A stretch of DNA of 20,369 nucleotides. Source: a virus. Numbering within the stretch: the first letter of the stretch is position 1; the number at the start of each line of letters is the position of its first letter. The position numbers and the translations under genes are program-made. The notes under the pieces were generated by a model. The model was given only the letters and a program-made list of their open reading frames with translations. It had not been told where the DNA came from and did no database searches. Of this stretch, positions 12,882 through 18,565 are shown in pieces. Location of the stretch: positions 1 through 20,369 of IMG/VR virus record IMGVR_UViG_3300027985_001514; one strand, 5' to 3'.

Positions 12882-12908
12882 GCTTCCATTGAAATTTAAG
12901 GAAGTAAA

Positions 12909-13817
12909 ATGAAGAAAGGACTAGCAAGTATATCAACTGCAGTAGCTGTAGTTGGTGGACACTATATTGAGTTTAACTCAAAAGAAAACAGTGCTCGCCT
13001 TCAAAATCTTGTGGAACTAAACTTTAAACAAGGTGAGAAAGTTCTTATTTCTCCTGTAGGTGATGTTGTAGGGTTTGATGGAAGGGTATTTAAGATTGAT
13101 GGTGAAGCAGTTATTGCAAATACTAAAGAAAATGGGGTTGATTTAGTATTTGAGGTAAATCATGGATGGGATTCACTTTATGGTGGAAAAGCTGCTGGGT
13201 GGATTGGTTTTGATACTTTAGAGCTTAGAGCTGATGGAATCTATGGTTTGCTTGAACTAAATGGATTGGGAACTGAGCTTGTAGATGGTAAGTTTTACAG
13301 ATATGTTAGTCCAGCTTTTATTATGGATAGAAATAAAGAAGATAGATCAGTATTATCTTTGGATAGTGTTGGTTTAGTAAATACTCCAAACTTAGTAAAC
13401 AAAGCTTTAAATGCTAAAGATAATGAAATTGTCAAAGAGTTAAATTCTAAAATTGAAAACTTAGAAATTGAAAAAAATCAAGCAGTAGATACTGCTGAAG
13501 CTACTGCAAAAGAGTTAGAAGAAACTAACACTAAATTAACTGAAGCTGAAGAGAACCATAAAAAAACTCAAGATGAACTTAAAAAGCAAAAAGAGCTTAA
13601 TAGATCATACAAAATTGATCTAGCCGTAGAACAAAACAAAATCTTACCTAAGGATAGAGAGTTTTGTAAGACATTAAATGATGAGCAACTTGATAGTTAT
13701 ATCCAAAACAATGCAGGAAGTTCCCTTGCAAAAGAGTTGGGACTTAACATCAAAGCAAAAGAGCAAAATAAAACAAATACTGTTGAGATAGCTGCAAAAG
13801 CTGGATCAAGAAAATAA
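12909..13817 (+). CDS. prohead protease and scaffold (Mu gpI-like)
   Basis: This 302-residue protein matches the Mu-like I protein family. It has LVFEVNHGWD (H85), GKAAGWIGFDTLELRADGI, FYRYVSPAF (S134) and LDSVGLVNTPNL. H85 and S134 fit the catalytic His and Ser of this herpesvirus-protease-like fold. Residues 175-240 are a long coiled coil (Glu/Lys rich), the usual scaffold part, followed by a short C-terminal tail. It processes and shapes the prohead and is probably cleaved itself. No separate internal start for a scaffold-only product was obvious. It is the first gene of the rightward block. Confidence 0.87.
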   Translation: MKKGLASISTAVAVVGGHYIEFNSKENSARLQNLVELNFKQGEKVLISPVGDVVGFDGRVFKIDGEAVIANTKENGVDLVFEVNHGWDSLYGGKAAGWIGFDTLELRADGIYGLLELNGLGTELVDGKFYRYVSPAFIMDRNKEDRSVLSLDSVGLVNTPNLVNKALNAKDNEIVKELNSKIENLEIEKNQAVDTAEATAKELEETNTKLTEAEENHKKTQDELKKQKELNRSYKIDLAVEQNKILPKDREFCKTLNDEQLDSYIQNNAGSSLAKELGLNIKAKEQNKTNTVEIAAKAGSRK

Positions 13818-13829
13818 AGGAGATAAATC

Positions 13830-14309
13830 ATGCAAAAAAATGACGTATACAATACATTAAATACGAGAGGCAAAACTCAAGATGATATTTTTCTAAATAT
13901 TAACAAATCAGTTTCTGCAACTGTAACAGTTCCTGCTGGAACTAAAGTTAAACCAGCTGAACCTTTAGTAAGTACAGATGGTGGAGTTACTTTTACACCA
14001 GCATTTTTAAAAGAATATGATGAAACTGCTGTTTATGCTGTAGGAGCAAAAGTAGTTGAGGGTGGATTAATTCAAACTTGTTCAACTGCTGTTGAGAATG
14101 CTGAAGCTTTTGATTCTAATAAATGGACTGAGGGTGAAGCTTATGTAGTAAATGGTGCTGCAATGATTACTTTTGAAAGAGAAGCTGGAGAGAGTGATGA
14201 AAGTTTTAAATGTGCAGTTGCCATTGATTGTGAAATATCAGCTCACAGTATGAATGATTTTAATGAGTCAACAAGAGTTGCTGGTTTTCCAAATATTTTA
14301 ATGAGATAA
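13830..14309 (+). CDS. capsid decoration-like protein with carbohydrate-binding-like insert
   Basis: This 159-residue protein lies between protease and major capsid, where lambda gpD-type decoration proteins are found. The N- and C-terminal parts are beta-rich (ATVTVPAGTKVKPAEPLVST; MITFEREAGE). Residues about 62-101 (YDETAVYAVGAKVVEGG... NKWTEG) resemble a CBM5/12-like chitin-binding repeat: the Tyr-x-x-Gly, Val and final Trp are at the expected points. Such inserts on decoration proteins may bind surface sugars. The decoration call is from position and style; the domain call needs a profile search. AAGGAG precedes the ATG. Confidence 0.66.
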   Translation: MQKNDVYNTLNTRGKTQDDIFLNINKSVSATVTVPAGTKVKPAEPLVSTDGGVTFTPAFLKEYDETAVYAVGAKVVEGGLIQTCSTAVENAEAFDSNKWTEGEAYVVNGAAMITFEREAGESDESFKCAVAIDCEISAHSMNDFNESTRVAGFPNILMR

Positions 14310-14319
14310 GGATAGATAG

Positions 14320-15306
14320 ATGAAAGAATTATTATTAGCTTTACTTGCAGAGTGGGGTATCATCGAATCGTGTGAGATGATGAATCAAATTGTTACACCA
14401 AATGAATATTTTGGTAATAAGTTTTTTACAGATAGAGAGGGTAAATACTCTGAGAATCTTTCTATTCCAATTATGAGGGGTGATACTATTATCATGGAAG
14501 CAATTCCAAGTGGTGGTCCTAGACCTTCAAATGTTGATGAGTCAATTCATAAGTTAGCTGTTGAGTTAGCAAGATTTGCAGATACTAAAAATATCTCTGT
14601 AGTGGATATCAAACACTTAATGAGTTTTGATGATCCTGAAAAACAAAAGATTGCATTTGCAAAAATTATTGGACAAAAAGCTGGTTTAACTAAAAACAAA
14701 TTTACTGCTACTAAAGAGTATATGAGACTTGGTGCTATGGCTGGAATTGTTAGAGATGGTGCAGGTAAAGAGTTGTTTAAATTTAAACCAGATGATCATG
14801 CTGCATTTAGTTTAAGTTCAGCAATCAACCCAGCTTCAAAATTTGAAGAGTATGAGGATGATCTTGTAAGTGAATTTGGTTATGTACCTGAGTATGAAAT
14901 GATGTGTGACAGAGTTGCATACAATGGTATCTGGGATTATGCAGTTGCAAATAAACTTACTGGAACTAATGGTTCTGTTAAAAAAACAAAGGTTGATGGT
15001 AGAACTTGTATTGATTTTGATGGAACAATTGTAAAACCTATCACAAATGCTTATCCAGATAAATTTGGAAACACTAGAAAATTCTTTGAAAATGGAAAAG
15101 GTATTTTAGTGCCAATTGGAACTGATGCATTCCAAGAGTTTTACACTTATGCAGAACATGAAGATGCTTTGGCTGGTGAACCTCAAGAGTACTTTACAAA
15201 AGTTAAATCTAAAGATGATGGTTCTGGAGTTGAATTAATATCAGAATCAATTGCTATTCCTGTAAACACTAGACCTTATGCAGTAAGAGAAGTGCAATGG
15301 AGCTAA
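14320..15306 (+). CDS. major capsid protein (lambda gpE-like family)
   Basis: This 328-residue protein fits the Phage_cap_E-type HK97-fold capsids by its features: the N-terminal PNEYFGNKFF segment, the central IIGQKAGLTKNKFTATKEYMRLGAMAGIV block, and the C-terminal VPIGTDAFQEFYTYAEHED with a final NTRPYAVREVQW. Its place after protease and decoration genes agrees. The ribosome site (AAGGA) is 9 nt upstream. It overlaps the next gene by 10 bases. No other candidate for the abundant shell protein is seen in the window. Confidence 0.85.
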   Translation: MKELLLALLAEWGIIESCEMMNQIVTPNEYFGNKFFTDREGKYSENLSIPIMRGDTIIMEAIPSGGPRPSNVDESIHKLAVELARFADTKNISVVDIKHLMSFDDPEKQKIAFAKIIGQKAGLTKNKFTATKEYMRLGAMAGIVRDGAGKELFKFKPDDHAAFSLSSAINPASKFEEYEDDLVSEFGYVPEYEMMCDRVAYNGIWDYAVANKLTGTNGSVKKTKVDGRTCIDFDGTIVKPITNAYPDKFGNTRKFFENGKGILVPIGTDAFQEFYTYAEHEDALAGEPQEYFTKVKSKDDGSGVELISESIAIPVNTRPYAVREVQWS

Positions 15307-15623
15307 TCGATAGATTAGAAAGTAGAGCTAAGGCAGGGTTATCTAATCCTGCTGAAGTTACTCCTGAACTTTTAGCAGCTGCTTTAGTTGAAGCTGATGA
15401 GATAGTTGGGAATAAAGATGTAGGTGATACTGTGAGGTTAGATATCGCTAACTTTAGATTAATGCTTATGATTAAGAAAAATGGTGTAGATGATGAAGAT
15501 TTAGAGCTTTATAAAGAGGCTTTAAAAAGTGTAAAGAGTGCATCTACAGTTCAAGATGATTATGGAGATGTTACTCCAGCTCAATTTATAAAAGTGGGGC
15601 AAAGGAAAAATCAATGGCAATAG
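15297..15623 (+). CDS. head-tail connector candidate, 108 aa
   Basis: The ATG overlaps the end of the capsid gene (ATGGAGCTAA). The product is helical: residues 1-35 (IDRLESRAKAGLSNPAEVTPELLAAALVE) and 45-90, with an extended C-terminus. Size, helicity and position after the capsid gene fit a gp6/gp36-like adaptor that joins the portal to the tail. No clear motif identifies the family, so this is a positional call. It overlaps the next gene by 10 bases. Confidence 0.6.
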   Translation: MELIDRLESRAKAGLSNPAEVTPELLAAALVEADEIVGNKDVGDTVRLDIANFRLMLMIKKNGVDDEDLELYKEALKSVKSASTVQDDYGDVTPAQFIKVGQRKNQWQ

Positions 15624-15958
15624 CAAATGCAAAAGAAAAGATAAAAAGTCTTATATCAGTTGGGTTGATTGATATTGAAGGTTCTATAAATAGTAAGGGT
15701 AATTATATCCACTTAAATGGGACATCTGTAAATGATCATCCTCTTTACACAAACTATAACTTTACAATTACTATTGCTGGATTTAGTTTATCTGGGAGTG
15801 ATGATTCAATAGAAGCAATACTAGAAAAAGTTTTGAATGATATTTATGAATATGAGATTTCAAACGCTAGGAGACTTGAATCAAGTTCTAAAGTAGTAAA
15901 AATTGGTGAGCTTTTAGCTTATGAAGTAAAAGTATCTATTGCAGATTTAACAGATTAG
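15614..15958 (+). CDS. tail terminator / neck protein candidate, 114 aa
   Basis: The protein is alpha/beta: an N-terminal helix (AKEKIKSLISVGL), strands around NYIHLNG and YNFTITIAGFS, then helix DSIEAILEKVLNDIYEYEIS, and two final strands (KVVKIGELLAYEVKVSIADL). This layout agrees with gpU-like or Mu gp37-like tail terminator proteins that cap the tail tube at the head side. No motif proves it. Coupled to the previous gene by a 10-base overlap. Confidence 0.58.
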   Translation: MAIANAKEKIKSLISVGLIDIEGSINSKGNYIHLNGTSVNDHPLYTNYNFTITIAGFSLSGSDDSIEAILEKVLNDIYEYEISNARRLESSSKVVKIGELLAYEVKVSIADLTD

Positions 15959-15966
15959 GGAAAAAG

Positions 15967-16395
15967 ATGAAATTACCTTTGTACGCACCTAAAGAGTGGT
16001 GGGAAAATAGAGAGAAAGCTATTAAAGAGGATTGTAATGGTTGTGGAAGTGAACTTGATCTTAGTGGTAAGTTAGTTCCTAACACTATTTATGGTCTTGA
16101 TATCTCTAAAGAGTGTTGTTGTCCACATGATTGGATGTATAAGTATGGGAAAACTTGGCTTGATAAGATTTTTGCTGATGTAATGTTTCTTTATAACATG
16201 ACAGCAGTAATTTTAAATGCAGCTCTTGATAAGAGTTGGTATTCAAAAGATAGTCTTTTAGTTGTACCTAGACTTTTAAGAGGAACTAAATATTTTGTAG
16301 CTGTTGTAAAAGCTGGAGATAATTCTTTTGCTGATAATGGCAATAAGATTGTTTCAGATGAAAAATATATATCTTTTAAAGGAGAGTTTAGATGA
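15967..16395 (+). CDS. HDWMY protein with phospholipase A2-like motif, 142 aa
   Basis: The centre reads CCCPHDWMYKYGKT (50-63), matching the CCxxHDxxY catalytic helix of secreted phospholipase A2 (H54, D55, Y58). Upstream lies a Cys/Gly-rich stretch CNGCGSELDLSG at the place of the calcium loop, and downstream D71 could complete the His-Asp pair. Similar HDWMY proteins of about 130-150 residues occur in many phages and are usually unannotated. A lipase would attack membrane phospholipids, so lysis or entry roles are possible. It lies between head and tail genes, next to a lipoprotein and a membrane protein, which suggests a membrane-active cassette. Activity is not shown. Confidence 0.62.
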   Translation: MKLPLYAPKEWWENREKAIKEDCNGCGSELDLSGKLVPNTIYGLDISKECCCPHDWMYKYGKTWLDKIFADVMFLYNMTAVILNAALDKSWYSKDSLLVVPRLLRGTKYFVAVVKAGDNSFADNGNKIVSDEKYISFKGEFR

Positions 16396-16709
16396 AAAAA
16401 TTAGTTTTAATGTTTGCTGCTGGTTTAGCAGCTTGTTTTATGTTAAGTGGTTGTGATGCTGAAGATCAAGAGAAAGTTGAGAACAGTTGGAACAAAGCTG
16501 AAGCTGCTCACACGATTGCTGAAGCTATTGGTAAAACTGCTATTGAAGCAGGTGTTGTTGATGAGGAAACAGCTTTAAAGTTAAAAGCTGCAAATAGTGC
16601 TGTTAAGACAGTTGGTGGTGCGGTTAAGGAAACTTACACTGTAGTAAAAGAGTCTGAAAAAAAGCAAGTTGTAAATACAGTATCGGTCGAACAAAAAACG
16701 AACGAATGA
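16392..16709 (+). CDS. small lipoprotein, 105 aa
   Basis: A Sec/Lgt/LspA lipoprotein signal is clear: KK, a hydrophobic stretch (LVLMFAAGLAACFM), then lipobox LSGC with the acylated Cys at 21. Aspartate at 22 (CDAED) would favour inner-membrane retention under the E. coli rule. The mature part is a helical, charged coiled coil. Possible roles are an o-spanin for outer membrane disruption, or superinfection exclusion. The start overlaps the previous gene (ATGA), so the two are coupled. Confidence 0.78.
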   Translation: MKKLVLMFAAGLAACFMLSGCDAEDQEKVENSWNKAEAAHTIAEAIGKTAIEAGVVDEETALKLKAANSAVKTVGGAVKETYTVVKESEKKQVVNTVSVEQKTNE

Positions 16710-16742
16710 TATATATAAAATGTTGGTTTTAAAGGTTTAGAA

Positions 16743-17012
16743 ATGGAAGTATCTTTAGTAATCTCTTTGTGGCAGCTAATAACTGCTCTTGTAACAATCA
16801 GTGGAATGTTTGCAGTTAATACTTATATGACTAAAAAAAACACAAAAGAGATTGAAAACATAAAAGAGAAAGATTTAGTTACATGGGGAGAGGCTAGAAA
16901 TACTTTCGTTTCTAAAGAGCTATATCAAAACCAAATGAATCATATAGATACAACTCTAGGTGAAATCAAAAACCAAAATGAAAAGATTTTGGGATATTTA
17001 GCAAATAAATAA
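16743..17012 (+). CDS. membrane-anchored coiled-coil protein (holin or i-spanin candidate)
   Basis: This 89-residue product has an N-terminal transmembrane helix (about 4-26, SLVISLWQLITALVTISGMF) followed by a long charged helix to the end (KKNTKEIENIKEK... NQNEKILGYL). One membrane span plus coiled coil fits an inner-membrane spanin or a small holin. Its neighbour is a lipoprotein, the usual o-spanin partner, although the order i-spanin/o-spanin is reversed here. Only the topology supports the call. Confidence 0.66.
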   Translation: MEVSLVISLWQLITALVTISGMFAVNTYMTKKNTKEIENIKEKDLVTWGEARNTFVSKELYQNQMNHIDTTLGEIKNQNEKILGYLANK

Positions 17013-17024
17013 GGAGATAAAAAA

Positions 17025-17231
17025 ATGTCAGATAAAAAATGGGTAAAAGTTAAGGCTTTAAAACAACCTTTAAAAAAATCAGAAAATTGTAAGAAGAGTA
17101 TTCCAGCTGGAGAGACTGGAGAGATGGAAGAGATAACTGCTAAAGCTTTAGAAGCAAAAAGTTTGCTTGTAATCTTAAAAGATGATGCAACACCTTCAAA
17201 ACCAAAATCAAACACAGGAGATAACAAATGA
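17025..17231 (+). CDS. hypothetical 68-aa protein (DUF2635-like position)
   Basis: A small basic protein with WVKVKALKQPLKKSENC at the start and ITAKALEAKSLLVIL in the middle, which resembles the short beta-barrel-like proteins that precede tail tube genes in Mu-like phages (DUF2635 or gpFI-like). The match is weak. AAGGAG lies 8 nt upstream of the ATG. It overlaps the tail tube gene by 4 bases (ATGA). Confidence 0.58.
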   Translation: MSDKKWVKVKALKQPLKKSENCKKSIPAGETGEMEEITAKALEAKSLLVILKDDATPSKPKSNTGDNK

Positions 17232-17779
17232 GACAAGGTAATAGAGTAATCGGGGCTGGTAAGTTTTATTGGAAACCTCTTGGAGGTACTGATTGGGTTG
17301 AGATTGGTGAGACTCAAGGTGGAAGTATAAATACAACTGTTGAAAAAAAAGAAGCACATGATAAATCATCTGTTTTAAACAAAGTTGTTGCAGTTGTTGC
17401 TACAGCTGTAAGTGCAACTATCAAGTTTGATACAAATATCCATTCAAAAGAGAATCTTGAACTTTATATGCTTGGAACTTCTGAAGATATCACTTATGAG
17501 ATTGGTGATGAACTTCCAGATGGTTCTACTGCAACTGCTCAAATTGTGATTCCAAAAATATCAGCTGGTACTGATCCAATTAAAAAAGGATCAATAAGAT
17601 TTGTGGGTGATGCAGATGGTGATGAGCAGCCTATAACAATTTGTAATGATGTTGTTGTAATGCCTACAGGTGATAGAGAGCTTATCGGTAATGATTTTAC
17701 TGCTCTATCTTTCGAAGGTGTTGTTTTAAAAGATTCAAATGGTCTTTTATATGAAGAGCATACAATCCCATTAGCATAA
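17228..17779 (+). CDS. major tail tube protein (siphophage type)
   Basis: This 183-residue beta-rich protein fits tail tube proteins of long-tailed phages. Features are FYWKPLGGTDWVEIGETQGGSIN, then a repeated small-residue segment VVAVVATAVSATIKFDTN, a glycine-rich loop, and FTALSFEGVVLKD near the end, the usual last strand. It is followed directly by chaperone genes with a frameshift and by the tape measure, the standard siphovirus order. No contractile-sheath gene lies between. This argues that the virion is a non-contractile long-tailed particle. Confidence 0.8.
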   Translation: MRQGNRVIGAGKFYWKPLGGTDWVEIGETQGGSINTTVEKKEAHDKSSVLNKVVAVVATAVSATIKFDTNIHSKENLELYMLGTSEDITYEIGDELPDGSTATAQIVIPKISAGTDPIKKGSIRFVGDADGDEQPITICNDVVVMPTGDRELIGNDFTALSFEGVVLKDSNGLLYEEHTIPLA

Positions 17780-17788
17780 GGATAGTAA

Positions 17789-18310
17789 ATGTTACAAACT
17801 AGATATGAAGTAAAGTTTCCTATTGATAGCAAAGAATTTACAGTTTTTTTTGCTCCTTTAAATTCAACACAACTTGAAGAGATAAATGAGTTATATAAAA
17901 AATCTACTGAAAAGTTCAAAAAAAGTGATAAATTAAAAGTTGATTCGAGATTTAAAAAAGAGCTTTTTAATATAAACAATGAAAGTTTAAGAACTCTTGA
18001 TGAAGCATTAAAAAATGCAAATGACAAAGAGAAAACAGCACTTTTAAAAGAGAAAACTCTTTTATTAAAAGAACAAAAAGATCTTGTAAAGGAGATAGGA
18101 GTTCTAAAAGCAGGTATCACTGAAGAGATTGAAAAGATTGGAACTGCTGATGAGGATGCTGTAAATATTGAAGAGAAACAGTTTGATATGTGTATAAGTG
18201 GGGATGACAAAGAAAAGGTTAGAGCTATAATTGAAAAGTCAAGTTTAACTTATGCACAAGTATTAAATACTATCTCAAATGTAGCTGCTAAGGAATCTGA
18301 AAAAAAGTAA
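17789..18310 (+). CDS. tail assembly chaperone, upstream frame (gpG-type)
   Basis: This 173-residue protein lies between tail tube and tape measure. It starts with a beta hairpin (RYEVKFPIDSKEFTVFFAPL) and continues as a long charged coiled coil, ending with SLTYAQVLNTISNVAAKES. The normal stop is TAA at 18308-18310, directly after a slippery A-AAA-AAG. A fraction of ribosomes should shift to the -1 frame to make a longer fusion of about 258 residues, as with lambda gpG/gpGT. These chaperones bind the tape measure and recruit tube subunits during tail assembly. Confidence 0.8.
   Translation: MLQTRYEVKFPIDSKEFTVFFAPLNSTQLEEINELYKKSTEKFKKSDKLKVDSRFKKELFNINNESLRTLDEALKNANDKEKTALLKEKTLLLKEQKDLVKEIGVLKAGITEEIEKIGTADEDAVNIEEKQFDMCISGDDKEKVRAIIEKSSLTYAQVLNTISNVAAKESEKK
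18301..18307 (+). other. -1 programmed frameshift slippery site A-AAA-AAG
   Basis: The heptamer is A AAA AAG in the zero frame, the strongest slippery type known in bacteria (as in dnaX). It sits just before the zero-frame TAA (18308-18310). The -1 frame has a TGA at 18298-18300 and is open from 18301 on, so the shift can happen only here. Downstream structure is weak: CCAT at 18324-18327 could pair with ATGG at 18350-18353. Confidence 0.85.
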
Positions 18311-18564
18311 ATAAAGTAATAAACCATATCAAATCCAAATTTAACAAAGATGGCAATGGAAGCGTATGGAAATTTACTTTGAGAGATCCTGCTCAAAAAC
18401 AATTAGTAAGACTCTTCTTTTTATCAAAAAAAGGAGGGTTTGAGTCAGGGATAGACTTAAATGTTGTAGAGCTTTTTTGCAACAAATATAAAAATCTAAA
18501 TTGGGATACATTTGATACTTTTGAGCTTCTCAAAGGTATTTATAATAAAGTAATGGAGAAGTAA
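18304..18564 (+). CDS. tail assembly chaperone, -1 frame extension (gpT-type)
   Basis: The -1 frame is open from 18301 to the TAA at 18562-18564 and adds about 85 residues after the shift. It has no ATG near its beginning and no ribosome site; a TTG at 18379 is not preceded by one. It contains KFTLRDPAQKQLVRLFFLSKKGGFE and then helical segments, typical of the T domain. It is therefore expressed only as a fusion to the upstream chaperone. The tape measure starts 1 nt after it. Confidence 0.8.
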   Translation, partial: KVNKVINHIKSKFNKDGNGSVWKFTLRDPAQKQLVRLFFLSKKGGFESGIDLNVVELFCNKYKNLNWDTFDTFELLKGIYNKVMEK

Positions 18565-18565
18565 G

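Noticed and set aside
17539-18210. 223-codon open frame on the minus strand
   Set aside because: It lies opposite the tail tube and chaperone genes, has no ribosome site, and its Ser/Phe-rich sequence is what the reverse complement of a Lys/Glu-rich gene gives.
18379-18564. Separate 61-aa gene starting at TTG
   Set aside because: No ribosome site, and the frame is open back to the slippery site, so it is the -1 extension of the chaperone.
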